A stretch of 64,000 nucleotides of DNA from Palsa-504 sp963834685. Its GTDB lineage: Bacteria; Actinomycetota; Actinomycetes; Streptosporangiales; Streptosporangiaceae. Of the stretch, positions 25,329 through 32,974 are shown piece by piece. The stretch spans positions 1 to 64,000 of the forward strand of contig CAWICW010000032.1 of NCBI GenBank assembly GCA_963834685.1, in the 5' to 3' direction. How positions within the stretch are numbered: position 1 is the stretch's first letter; every line of letters starts with the position of its first letter. The notes under the pieces are model-generated. The model saw only the letters and a list, made by a program, of their open reading frames with translations, was not told the origin of the DNA and made no database searches. A program made the position numbers and the translations under genes.

Positions 25329-25726
25329 TCGTCCGTCCCCTGCCGCATCCGGCTGAGGATCTCGCTGGCGGTCGGCTGGCCGGCGGCCGGCGCCGGGTAC
25401 GGGTCTAGGTCGCCGACGCCCCCGCCTTCCTCGGCCGGCTCGATGATCCCGGCCGCGATCAGGCGTTCCAGCGGGCTGCCCGGCTCCCTGACCGGCACGA
25501 GCTGGGCCACGAGGCGTCCCCGGTTCGTGATGTCCACCGTGTACCCCTTCTCAGCCAGGTCGACGTAGATGCTGGCGTGCTGGCGTAGTTCCCTGATCCC
25601 GATGCGCGTCCTTGCGCCAGCCCGGGTGGTCGCCTCGGCCCGCGAGGCGGGACGGCCGGGTTCACGGGTCCGGCCCGGGCGGCTCACCGGTCGCGGATCC
25701 CGCTCCTCCTCCGGGGTGTCGCTCAT
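25325..25726 (-). CDS. Phd/YefM-family antitoxin with long flanking tails
   Basis: 133 aa. The Phd/YefM DNA-binding fold occupies about residues 40-85 (RIGIRELRQHASIYVDLAEK, then GYTVDITNRGRLVAQLVPV). The C-terminal part (EPAEEGGGVGDLDPYPAPAA) would wrap and inhibit the PIN toxin. The first ~38 residues are Arg/Pro/Ala-rich and unusual for the family, so the real start may be internal, although no better ribosome-binding site was found. As in other such pairs, the antitoxin is expected to repress its own operon. Confidence 0.85.
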   Translation of the reverse strand: MSDTPEEERDPRPVSRPGRTREPGRPASRAEATTRAGARTRIGIRELRQHASIYVDLAEKGYTVDITNRGRLVAQLVPVREPGSPLERLIAAGIIEPAEEGGGVGDLDPYPAPAAGQPTASEILSRMRQGTDE

Positions 25727-25746
25727 CCAGATCGCGGCGTGGCGAC

Positions 25747-26115
25747 CCCGGCCTTCAGGCCGGGAGGAAACGCCGCGTCACCTCCCCGGAAATGTCGGCG
25801 GTATCCGATAGTGTGTTCGTATGTCCCGGTACCGGCTGCCCCCCACGCCCGCCCAGGAAGCGGTGCATTACACGAGCCAGCGGTGCTCGGCGCGCGGGCA
25901 GGTGGACCGGGACTCGCGTGAGAGTCAAGCCGTCTTCCGGTGCACCGCCTGCGGATATGCCTGCCACGCTGACGTCAACGCGGCCATCAACATCGCGGCG
26001 GGGCACGCCGTGACTGCGCGGGGAGGCGACGGGGTAGCCCGGCCCGTGAACCGCGAACCTCAGCTGCTGCTCCAATCGGCGTAGTAGCTGGAATCCCCCG
26101 GCCTTCAGGCGGAGG
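25747..26115 (+). mobile_element. Deleted IS200/IS605-type element carrying a TnpB remnant
   Basis: The left side has the hairpin CCCGGCC-TTCA-GGCCGGG (25747-25764) and the right side the related CCCCCGGCC-TTCA-GGCGGAGG (26095-26115), both with the same TTCA loop. Between them is an 88-codon tnpB remnant. Such subterminal hairpins are typical of IS605-group ends and of the reRNA region at tnpB 3' ends. There is no tnpA, so the unit resembles a non-autonomous, MITE-like derivative. Exact borders cannot be fixed without a full-length relative. Confidence 0.65.
25821..26084 (+). pseudogene. Internally deleted TnpB (RNA-guided nuclease family) remnant
   Basis: 87 codons. The N-terminus SRYRLPPTPAQEAV matches the beginning of TnpB, then the chain jumps to the C-terminal zinc-finger/RuvC-III part: SQRCSARGQVDRDSRESQAV, FRCTACGYACHADVNAAINI. 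Full-length TnpB is about 370-400 aa, so nearly all of the RuvC and wedge regions are gone. The first zinc motif has CSARG instead of CxxCG, losing one ligand. Inactive as a nuclease. Confidence 0.78.
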
Positions 26116-26150
26116 AGGATGTCAATCGTGACACCGTAGCACAACAGATG

Positions 26151-27065
26151 CTACGTAGAGGTACGGGCCGCGTGCCTGGCGTCGATCTGGCGTTGCGCCT
26201 CGGCCAGGACGCGCCCCACGTCGCGGCCGAACCACACGTCGCAGGGGTGCCGGGTCTGCCCCGCCCGGGCGTTGGCCGCGAGCTCGCCCAGGGCGATACT
26301 CAGCGCCGCGACCTGGTCGAGGCTCCCGCGGGGGACGGTCAGCCGGCCGGAATCACCCCACAGATACGCCTCGAAGCCCGCGGCGGCCTCGGTCGCGCTG
26401 AGCGTGACGGTGGTCGTGCTGGTCGCGCCGCCCTGGTGGTGCAGGACCAGGTGGGTCACGTCGGCCGGGCCGGGATCGGCGGTCACCGACGTCACCGGGC
26501 CGAGGCTGGCCCACAGCAGCGAGATCATGTGCGGGCCGACGTCCCACAGGCCGCCCTTGTCCTGGCGCCACGGCGTGTTGAACGGGTTGGATTCGCGCAG
26601 CGCCGAGCCCAGCCAGGCCGACACGCCCCCGGCCCACCCGCCGCGGGCTTCGACCTCGGCCAGCCAGGCCCGCACGTCCGGCTGGAACCGGTGGGTGAAG
26701 AACACCACCGAGGCCACCCCGGCCTGGTCGACCGCCTCGACCAGGCCGTCGGCCGCCGCCTCGGTCAGCGCGACGGGCTTCTCGAGCAGCAGGTGCTTGC
26801 CTTCCCGGGCCGCCTGTGTGGCGATGGGAGCCTGCACGTCCGGCGGGACCGCGAACGAGACGGCGTCGACCCCGGCCAGGAACGCGAAGACGTCGTGGTA
26901 GGGGATGGCCTGGTACTCGGCCGCGAGGCCGGCCGCGGCCTGCGGGTCGCGGCCCCAGACCGCGGTGAGCTCGGCGCCTTCGGTGCCGGCCAGGGCGGGC
27001 GCGTGCGTCATCCGCGCCCAGTATCCCGTCCCGACCAGGCCGAACCGCAGCGGTTTCATTGTCAT
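26151..27065 (-). CDS. Gfo/Idh/MocA-family oxidoreductase
   Basis: 304 aa. The N-terminal Rossmann fold starts LRFGLVGTGYWARMTHAPAL, and the family motif EKPVALTEAAADGLVEA (with the E-K-P active-site lysine region) is near residues 95-110. The C-terminal domain includes GGLWDVGPHMISLLWASLGP, the sugar-dehydrogenase-type block with the catalytic D-x-G-x-H. Likely an NAD(P)-dependent dehydrogenase of a sugar, inositol or related polyol. It is transcribed alone, divergent from the thioredoxin-like gene. Substrate not inferable. Confidence 0.9.
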   Translation of the reverse strand: MTMKPLRFGLVGTGYWARMTHAPALAGTEGAELTAVWGRDPQAAAGLAAEYQAIPYHDVFAFLAGVDAVSFAVPPDVQAPIATQAAREGKHLLLEKPVALTEAAADGLVEAVDQAGVASVVFFTHRFQPDVRAWLAEVEARGGWAGGVSAWLGSALRESNPFNTPWRQDKGGLWDVGPHMISLLWASLGPVTSVTADPGPADVTHLVLHHQGGATSTTTVTLSATEAAAGFEAYLWGDSGRLTVPRGSLDQVAALSIALGELAANARAGQTRHPCDVWFGRDVGRVLAEAQRQIDARHAARTST

Positions 27066-27175
27066 CTGTGTCCTGTCACTACGCCCAGGCGTCCATGGCG
27101 GCCAGGGTATTCGCTCAGCGCAGGCCGGCGGGAGGCCCGGATCAAAGCACCAGACGCATGCGGCAGGATGGAGTC

Positions 27176-28135
27176 ATGCAGCCGCGGGATTTTTCACTCT
27201 ACGGTGCCGTCGATCTCGGCGCACGGCAGGCGGCCGCGCAGCGCAGGCAGCAGGCGGCAGGGTCCGCCGAAACCGCCGCGCCGAGCGACGGCTCCGTCAT
27301 CGAGGTCAGCGAGCAGACCTTCAATACCGACGTCGTCGAGCGGTCCAGGACCACGCCGGTGATCATCGACCTGTGGGCCGACTGGTGCGGGCCGTGCAAG
27401 CAGCTCAGTCCGGTGCTGGAGAAGCTTGCCGCCGAGGCCGACGGGAAGTGGATCCTGGCCAAGGTGGACGTCGACGCGAACCCTCAGCTGGCCGCGGCCC
27501 TGCAGGTGCAGAGCATCCCCATGGTGGTGGCGGTCATCGGCGGCCAGCTGGTGGACGGCTTCCTCGGCGCCATGCCGGAGGCCCAGGTCCGCCAGTGGCT
27601 GGGCCAGGTCCTGGGCACCGCGGAGAAGATGGGCCTGCTCCCGCCCGGCAGCACCGACGCCGAGGCCGAGCAGAACGCGGACGCGGGCACCGCCCCCGGC
27701 GGATACGAAGAGGACGACCAGCTGCCGCCCGCCTTCGCCGAGGCCCGCGCAGCCATGGAGCGCGGCGACCTGGACGCCGCCGCCCGTGCCTTTGAACAGG
27801 AGCTGGCTGCCTCGCCGGGCGACCCGATAGCCAAGGCGGGCCTGGCACAGGTCGACCTGATCCGCCGGGTCAGCTCCTACGATCAGGCTCGCTCGCGCCG
27901 GGACGCGGCCGAACACCCGGGTGACGTGCAGGCGCAGATCGCCGTGGCCGACATCGACCTGGCCTCGGGCCGGATCGAGGAGGCGTTCGACCGGCTGCTC
28001 GGCGTCGTCCGGCGCACCTCAGGCGAGGACCGGGACCGGGCGCGGGCACACCTGGTCGGGCTGTTCGACATCCTCCCGCCGCGTGACCCGCGGGTGAGCA
28101 AGGCCCGGTCCACCCTCTCGGCTCTCCTTTTCTAG
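27176..28135 (+). CDS. Thioredoxin-domain co-chaperone, YbbN-like, with C-terminal TPR region
   Basis: 319 aa from ATG 27176, preceded by AGGATGGAG. The thioredoxin domain spans about residues 40-150 with an intact active site WADWCGPCKQL and the cis-Pro loop QSIPMVVAV. The C-terminal half carries tetratricopeptide-like helices (ERGDLDAAARAFEQELAASP, EEAFDRLLGVVRRTSGEDRDRARAHL) as in E. coli YbbN/CnoX. These proteins protect and hand clients to chaperones under oxidative or heat stress. Hsp20 and an HspR-like regulator follow, which fits that role. Confidence 0.9.
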   Translation: MQPRDFSLYGAVDLGARQAAAQRRQQAAGSAETAAPSDGSVIEVSEQTFNTDVVERSRTTPVIIDLWADWCGPCKQLSPVLEKLAAEADGKWILAKVDVDANPQLAAALQVQSIPMVVAVIGGQLVDGFLGAMPEAQVRQWLGQVLGTAEKMGLLPPGSTDAEAEQNADAGTAPGGYEEDDQLPPAFAEARAAMERGDLDAAARAFEQELAASPGDPIAKAGLAQVDLIRRVSSYDQARSRRDAAEHPGDVQAQIAVADIDLASGRIEEAFDRLLGVVRRTSGEDRDRARAHLVGLFDILPPRDPRVSKARSTLSALLF

Positions 28136-28240
28136 CCGAAGGGAATATACAAACAAAGTTGCAGGTTCCCTGCCTATGGAGGATGAAGTCGGGTACTCCG
28201 GCCGAGTCCTCAAATACACCAATTCGGAGGTGAGGCAAGG

Positions 28241-28663
28241 ATGTACCTGACTACTTATGACCCGTTCGCCCGGGTAACCCGGCGCGCGTTTGGCCCTGCC
28301 AGTGTCAACAGGGCCACCGTCATGCCGCTGGACGGCGTCCGCCGCGACGGCGACGTGCTGCTGCGGTTCGACGTGCCCGGCATCGACCCTGAGTCGATTG
28401 AGGTCACCGTGGACCGCGGTGTCCTGTCGGTCAGCGTCAAGCGGGAGGAAGAGCGCGCCGAGAGCGACAAGTTCTTCGTCCGCGAGCGCACGATGGGTAC
28501 CTTCACGCGCCGCCTGTACCTGTCCAAGAACCTGAACGCCGACGCCGTCGAGGCCGCCTACAACAATGGTGTCCTCGAGGTCCGGATCCCGGTTCTGGAG
28601 CAGGCCAAGCCACGCAAGGTGGAGGTCCGCCAGGGCGAGGAGCAGCCGGAGCTCGCTGCCTGA
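28241..28663 (+). CDS. Small heat-shock protein, Hsp20 family
   Basis: 140 aa with the alpha-crystallin domain at about residues 28-125: LLRFDVPGIDPESIEVTVDR, RGVLSVSVKREEE, ERTMGTFTRRLYLSKNLNAD, AAYNNGVLEVRIPV (the conserved G-V-L). The C-terminal anchor is short (EQPELAA). It is an ATP-independent holdase. A clean AATTCGGAGGTGAGG ribosome-binding site precedes the ATG. An HspR-like MerR regulator lies 106 bp downstream and is probably its controller; no exact HAIR palindrome was found upstream. Confidence 0.93.
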   Translation: MYLTTYDPFARVTRRAFGPASVNRATVMPLDGVRRDGDVLLRFDVPGIDPESIEVTVDRGVLSVSVKREEERAESDKFFVRERTMGTFTRRLYLSKNLNADAVEAAYNNGVLEVRIPVLEQAKPRKVEVRQGEEQPELAA

Positions 28664-28769
28664 CCCAAGTCAGCAGCAGCTCGGTAACACCAGCGGCCGG
28701 CGGGCGCGAATGCGTCCCGCCGACCGCTTACCATCTGGGCAGGAGTGAGGCCGGAAGGGAGGCAGAGCC

Positions 28770-29081
28770 ATGGCCCCGTCACCGTTCGAGGACGAGCACG
28801 CGCCGCTGTACACGGTCGGGCAGGTCGCGCAGATGCTCGCGGTCAAGCAGGCGTTCCTGCGCCGCGTCGACGAACTGCAGGTCGTCTCGCCGCAGCGGTC
28901 CGCGGGCGGCCAGCGCCGCTACACCCGGTACGAGATCCGGGTCATCCAGCAGGTCGTCTCCATGACCGACGAGGGCATCACCCTGCAGGCCATCCGCCGC
29001 ATCATCGACCTCGAGGAGCAGCTCGCCGAGGTCACCAGGGAACGCGACGAACTGGCCCGCCGCCTGGCCGAGCGGCAATAA
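28770..29081 (+). CDS. MerR-family regulator, HspR-like
   Basis: 103 aa. The MerR DNA-binding domain begins YTVGQVAQMLAVKQAFLRRV and continues DELQVVSPQRSAGGQRRYTR, close to HspR (LGLVSPxRTxGGxRRYS). The C-terminal third is a helical dimerisation segment (IIDLEEQLAEVTRERDELAR) without metal-binding cysteines. HspR represses heat-shock genes with DnaK as co-repressor; here it follows hsp20. The stop codon is inside a 14-bp triplicated sequence, and the 3' end overlaps the convergent MarR frame by 50 bp. Confidence 0.85.
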   Translation: MAPSPFEDEHAPLYTVGQVAQMLAVKQAFLRRVDELQVVSPQRSAGGQRRYTRYEIRVIQQVVSMTDEGITLQAIRRIIDLEEQLAEVTRERDELARRLAERQ

Positions 29082-29610
29082 CCGACCGGCAACAACCGAG
29101 CGACAATAACCGGGACCCCGGAGCGCCCTGGGCCTCCGCGAGCTGCTCCAGGACGGGCAGCGCCGCGGCTAGCGCGGACCGCTGCTCCGCGGTAAGCAGC
29201 TCCAGGCTGGCGGTCAGCATCAGGGTGGTCTCGGTGCGGATGCGCTCCAGCGCCTCCTGCCCGTGCGCGGTGATGGCCAGCGTGCTCGCGCGCGCGTCGC
29301 TCGGGTCCGCGGTCCGCTGGACGTATCCGCTGTCTTCCAGCGCGGTCACCAGCCGGGTGAGCGTCGACGGGGCGATGCCCTCGACGGCCGCCAGGTCGCC
29401 GAGCCGCATCGGCCCGGTCTTTCCGATCGTGGCCAGCGCCGCGAGCTGGGTGGGGGTCAGGCCCGCCAGCTCGTGGCGGCGCAGCCGACGGGACAGCCGG
29501 GCCAGCGCGACGCGCAGCCGGGTGACGTCGATCTCGGCGTCACCTCCAGGGCCCGCAGCAGAGCGCGCGAGCGCCAGCCCACGACCATCAACGACCGGTT
29601 CCGTGCTCAC
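29032..29610 (-). CDS. MarR-family transcriptional regulator
   Basis: 192 aa. The winged helix is around residues 55-115: TQLAALATIGKTGPMRLGDL, EGIAPSTLTRLVTALEDSGY, TADPSDARASTLAITAHGQE. The last ~35 residues (from GAPGSRLLSL onward) are read through the triplicated sequence at the merR 3' end and look non-conserved, so the original C-terminus may have been altered. It converges with and overlaps the HspR-like gene. Target unknown. Confidence 0.85.
   Translation of the reverse strand: MSTEPVVDGRGLALARSAAGPGGDAEIDVTRLRVALARLSRRLRRHELAGLTPTQLAALATIGKTGPMRLGDLAAVEGIAPSTLTRLVTALEDSGYVQRTADPSDARASTLAITAHGQEALERIRTETTLMLTASLELLTAEQRSALAAALPVLEQLAEAQGAPGSRLLSLGCCRSVIAARPGGGPVRRVPW
29070..29111 (+). 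repeat. 14-bp tandem repeat, three copies, spanning the merR stop codon
   Basis: GAGCGGCAATAACC (29070-29083), GACCGGCAACAACC (29084-29097), GAGCGACAATAACC (29098-29111). The merR TAA is in copy 1; copy 3 also has TAA. Confidence 0.85.
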
Positions 29611-29708
29611 CTTTTCAGCCTACGCGGTGCGCACCGTACGCTTGGAGTCTGGCGGACCCGCCGCCACAGCCGATGTGGGCACCACCGAACTTGACCGATG
29701 ATAGATAC

Positions 29709-30296
29709 ATGGACGACATGGCATCGGACGCTCTGACGGGTCGCCTGCTCGTCGCTACCCCGCTGCTGGGAGATCCGAACTTCCGCCGCACCGTCGTCCT
29801 GATCGTGGAGCACGAGCCGGAGCAGGGCACGCTCGGCGTGGTGCTGAACCGGCCCACGCAGGTCCCGGTCGGCCAGGTCCTCGAGCCGTGGACCGAGCTG
29901 GCCACCGACCCGCCGGTCGTGTTCACCGGCGGTCCCGTCTCGCCGAACAGCGCGCTCGCCCTGGCCCTGGTACCCGGGACCGACGAGCCGGTCGGCTGGC
30001 ACCCGCTGGACGGCGGTGCCCCGGCCATGACCCGGCTCGGCCTGGTCGACCTCGATGCCCCGCCCGGCCTGCTCGCCCCCGCGGTCGCCTCGCTGCGGGT
30101 GTACGCGGGCTACGCCGGCTGGAGCGCCGGGCAGCTCAAGGCCGAGATCGAGGAGGGGGCGTGGTACGTGGTCCCGGCCGAGCCCGCCGACGCGTTCAGC
30201 GCCGAGCCGGACCGGCTGTGGCCCGCCATCCTGCGCCGCCAGGGCGGCGAACTCGCCTACGTGGCCACGTATCCCGATGATCCCAGTCTGAATTAG
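29709..30296 (+). CDS. yqgE: YqgE/AlgH family protein (UPF0301)
   Basis: 195 aa from ATG 29709. Conserved family features are LTGRLLVATPLLGDPNFRRT, VVLIVEHEPEQGTLGVVLNR and the late VYAGYAGWSAGQLKAEIEEG with the G-Y-x-G-W-x-x-x-Q-L core. The biochemical function of the family is unsettled; AlgH was named in Pseudomonas as an alginate regulator. An upstream in-frame start at 29673 is less likely since homologues begin near MxSLTGRLL. The stop region is duplicated with a 16-bp period, and DUF3039 follows after 26 bp. Confidence 0.9.
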   Translation: MDDMASDALTGRLLVATPLLGDPNFRRTVVLIVEHEPEQGTLGVVLNRPTQVPVGQVLEPWTELATDPPVVFTGGPVSPNSALALALVPGTDEPVGWHPLDGGAPAMTRLGLVDLDAPPGLLAPAVASLRVYAGYAGWSAGQLKAEIEEGAWYVVPAEPADAFSAEPDRLWPAILRRQGGELAYVATYPDDPSLN

Positions 30297-30315
30297 ACGC
30301 AGCCTGAACTAGACT
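30284..30315 (+). repeat. 16-bp tandem duplication spanning the yqgE stop codon
   Basis: CAGTCTGAATTAGACG (30284-30299) and CAGCCTGAACTAGACT (30300-30315). TAG 30294-30296 is the gene's stop; TAG 30310-30312 is its duplicate. Confidence 0.85.
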
Positions 30316-30322
30316 CGCCCTG

Positions 30323-30592
30323 GTGAGCGAGACTGAGGTTGTTCCGGAGCAGGGCACACGCGTCCAGGAGGACGTGCGGCCCGATCTGTCACATGGTGAC
30401 GGCGATCACGAGCGGTTCGCGCACTACGTCGACAAGAGCAAGATCGTCGACAGCATGGTGACGGGCACGCCGGTCACCGCGCTCTGCGGCAAGGTGTGGG
30501 TGCCGAGCCGCGACCCCAAGCGCTATCCGGTCTGCCCCACCTGCAAGGAGATCTACGAGATGCTGCCCCCGGGCGGCGAAGGCGACGACTGA
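30323..30592 (+). CDS. DUF3039 zinc-ribbon-like protein
   Basis: 89 aa, GTG start at 30323. The core DGDHERFAHYVDKSKIVDSM is followed by a metal-site pattern: VTALCGKVWVPSRDPKRYPV and CPTCKEIYE, with one Cys and a CPxC pair. This small family is almost confined to actinobacteria and typically sits next to the helicase that follows here, so a joint role in nucleic-acid metabolism is reasonable but unproven. A hairpin terminator starts 3 bp after the stop. Confidence 0.88.
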   Translation: MSETEVVPEQGTRVQEDVRPDLSHGDGDHERFAHYVDKSKIVDSMVTGTPVTALCGKVWVPSRDPKRYPVCPTCKEIYEMLPPGGEGDD

Positions 30593-30594
30593 CC

Positions 30595-30613
30595 CCGGGG
30601 GGCGTCCCCCCGG
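30595..30613 (+). terminator. Hairpin terminator after the DUF3039 gene
   Basis: CCGGGGGG (30595-30602), loop CGT, CCCCCCGG (30606-30613): a perfect 8-bp GC stem directly after the stop codon. It would separate or attenuate transcription into the helicase gene 33 bp further on. Confidence 0.7.
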
Positions 30614-30645
30614 AGGCCAACACGAGCCGGTAGAGTTTCGGCCTC

Positions 30646-32349
30646 GTGAGCATCCCTCCTCTACTCTCCGATCTGAGGGGGTGGCAGAAGGACGCGTATC
30701 ACGAGTACTTCAGGCTGCCCCGACGTGACTTCCTGCTGGTCGCCACGCCCGGGGCGGGCAAGACCCGGTACGCCCTCACCGTCGCGGCCGAGCTGCTCGC
30801 CCGGCGCGAGGTCGCCACGCTCACCATCGTCACGCCCACCGAGCACCTCAAGCATCAGTGGGCGCAGGCGGCCAGCCAGTTCGGCATCGCGCTTGACTCC
30901 GCCTACCGGAACGCCCAGGGCCGGGCGGGCGCCGACTTCGCCGGGGTGGCCGTCACCTACGCGCAGGTCGCGGCGCACCCGGCGCTGCACCGGCAGCGTA
31001 CCGAGAACCGCCGGACGCTGGTCGTCTTCGACGAGATCCACCACGCGGGCGACGCGCTGTCCTGGGGCGACGCGGTCAAGGAGGCGTTCGAAGGGGCCCG
31101 GCGCCGGCTCGCGCTGACCGGCACGCCGTTCCGCAGCGACGCCAACCCCATCCCGTTCGTCAGCTACGCCGACGAACCAGGCGGCGGTAAGCGCAGCGCC
31201 TCGGACTACGTCTACGGCTACGGGCCCGCGCTCGAGGACGGCGTGGTACGCCCGGTGATCTTCCTGGCCTACTCCGGCGAGATGCGCTGGCGCACCCGGG
31301 CCGGCGATGAGATCACCGCCACACTGGGCACCCCGATGACCAAGGACCAGATCGCGCAGGCCTGGCGGACCGCGCTCGACCCGGCGGGGGAGTGGATCAG
31401 CCGGGTGCTGGAAGCCGCCGACAAGCGGCTGACCGAGGTGCGCCGCGACATGCCCGACGCGGCCGGCCTGGTCATCGCCGGCGATCACGCCGACGCGCGG
31501 GCCTACGCCGCGCTGCTGCGCGGGCTGACCGGCAAGCGCCCGGTGGTGGTGCTCTCCGACGACCCGATGGCAACAAAGAAGATCGCCTCGTTCGCCGCCT
31601 CGGACGAGCGCTGGATGGTCGCCGTGCGGATGGTCTCCGAGGGTGTGGACATCCCTCGCCTCGCGGTCGGCGTGTACGCCACCAGCGTGTCCACCGCCCT
31701 GTACTTCGCCCAGGCCGTAGGCCGGTTCGTCCGGGCGCGCAGGCGGGGCGAGACGGCTTCGGTGTTCGTGCCCTCGGTGCCGGTCCTGCTCGGGTTCGCC
31801 GCCGAATTGGAGGCCGAACGGGACCACGTGCTTCGATCCGGCACCGGTGAAACGCCCGAAGAGGACGAGCTAGCCGAGGCCCAGCGCGAACGAGACACCC
31901 CAAACGCCGACCTTGACGAGCCGGCCTTCCAGCCCCTCAACGCCTCCGTTCACTTCGACCGGGTCCTGTACGACGGCGGCGAGTTCGGCACCGCGGCCGC
32001 GGCCGGGTCGCCGGAGGAGGAAGACTTCCTCGGCCTGCCCGGGCTGCTCGAACCCGATCAGGTCCGGACCCTGCTCAGCAAGCGCCAGCAATCCCAGCTT
32101 GCCGCCCGCTCCCGCGCCGCCGAGGCCGCCCCCGCCGCCCCTGCGGTGAGCCGCCAGCAACTGGCCGCCCTGCGCAAGGAGCTCAACGGCCTGGTCGGCG
32201 CCTGGAGCCACCGCACCGGCCAGCCGCACGGCGTCATCCACGCCGACCTCCGCCAGACCTGCGGCGGCCCCCCGCTCCCGCAGGCCACCGCGGACCAGAT
32301 CCGGGCCCGCATCGCCACCATCCGCCGCTGGGCCGTCTCCGGCCGCTAA
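30646..32349 (+). CDS. DEAD/DEAH-box superfamily II helicase
   Basis: 567 aa. SF2 motifs in order: Q/I region LRGWQKDAYHEYF and Walker A ATPGAGKTRYAL (residues ~34-45), motif Ia VTPTEHLKHQWA, motif II DEIHH (a DEIH variant), motif III LTGTPFRSD, and C-terminal motifs V/VI VRMVSEGVDIPRLAVGVYAT and FAQAVGRFVRARR. Residues beyond ~400 form an acidic, Ala-rich extension that is specific to actinobacterial members. It is probably an ATP-dependent nucleic-acid translocase or helicase of the RAD25/XPB-like branch. Pairing with DUF3039 is conserved in the phylum. Confidence 0.9.
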   Translation: MSIPPLLSDLRGWQKDAYHEYFRLPRRDFLLVATPGAGKTRYALTVAAELLARREVATLTIVTPTEHLKHQWAQAASQFGIALDSAYRNAQGRAGADFAGVAVTYAQVAAHPALHRQRTENRRTLVVFDEIHHAGDALSWGDAVKEAFEGARRRLALTGTPFRSDANPIPFVSYADEPGGGKRSASDYVYGYGPALEDGVVRPVIFLAYSGEMRWRTRAGDEITATLGTPMTKDQIAQAWRTALDPAGEWISRVLEAADKRLTEVRRDMPDAAGLVIAGDHADARAYAALLRGLTGKRPVVVLSDDPMATKKIASFAASDERWMVAVRMVSEGVDIPRLAVGVYATSVSTALYFAQAVGRFVRARRRGETASVFVPSVPVLLGFAAELEAERDHVLRSGTGETPEEDELAEAQRERDTPNADLDEPAFQPLNASVHFDRVLYDGGEFGTAAAAGSPEEEDFLGLPGLLEPDQVRTLLSKRQQSQLAARSRAAEAAPAAPAVSRQQLAALRKELNGLVGAWSHRTGQPHGVIHADLRQTCGGPPLPQATADQIRARIATIRRWAVSGR

Positions 32350-32437
32350 CCCGCGCGGCTGGCGGTTGTCGCGGATGGCCTTCAGCGGAGCAGCCGCGTT
32401 ACGCTTTGCCTGCACTGTGCTGACTGGGGAGGCACCG

Positions 32438-32896
32438 GTGATCACAGGACCGGAAGAGGGAGCAGCGGCGGGCCGTGGCCCCCTTAGGGCGGCCCACGCC
32501 GACCGCGAGCACGTGATCGACCTGCTCAAGGCCGCATTCGTTCAGGGGCGGCTGACCAAAGACGAGCTTGACACGCGGGCGGGCCAGGCGTTCACCGCGC
32601 GGACCTACGCCGAGCTGGCCGCGCTCACCGCCGACCTCCCCGCCGGGCCGCCCGACGCCCGGCCGTCGCGCCAGCTTGCCCGGCCGCGGAACCGGCCGAA
32701 GCGGACCCACCCGGTGCGGAACGCGTCCATCGGGTCGGTCAGCTGCCTGATCTTCGCCCTCCTCGCCTTCCTGTACGGCGTCCACCTCGATGATCCCAAT
32801 ACCCCCGCGTTTCTCGTGCTGGCTTTCCTCGCCCTCATGGCCGTGCCGGGCTTTGTCGGGTACGGGATCCTCGATGCCGTGACGGCGAGGCGGTGA
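32438..32896 (+). CDS. DUF1707 membrane protein
   Basis: 152 aa from GTG 32438, which follows GGGGAGGCACC. Residues ~22-72 are the DUF1707 domain (HADREHVIDLLKAAFVQGRL, KDELDTRAGQAFTARTYAEL), thought to be a cytosolic interaction or DNA-binding-like helical module. A basic proline-rich linker leads to two membrane helices (SVSCLIFALLAFLYGV and FLVLAFLALMAVPGFVGYGI). A close paralogue is at 46127-46546. Function unknown; such proteins are abundant in actinomycetes. Confidence 0.85.
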   Translation: MITGPEEGAAAGRGPLRAAHADREHVIDLLKAAFVQGRLTKDELDTRAGQAFTARTYAELAALTADLPAGPPDARPSRQLARPRNRPKRTHPVRNASIGSVSCLIFALLAFLYGVHLDDPNTPAFLVLAFLALMAVPGFVGYGILDAVTARR

Positions 32897-32974
32897 ACGC
32901 CCCCCGGCCAGGCGGAGCAGCGCCGTCATGACCGTGGTCCGGACCACGCCGGAATACCACCCCCGATAGGGCCG

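Noticed and set aside
28136..28240. HAIR-type heat-shock operator before hsp20
   Set aside because: No CTTGAGT-N7-ACTCAAG match or close variant could be found, although an HspR-like gene is adjacent.
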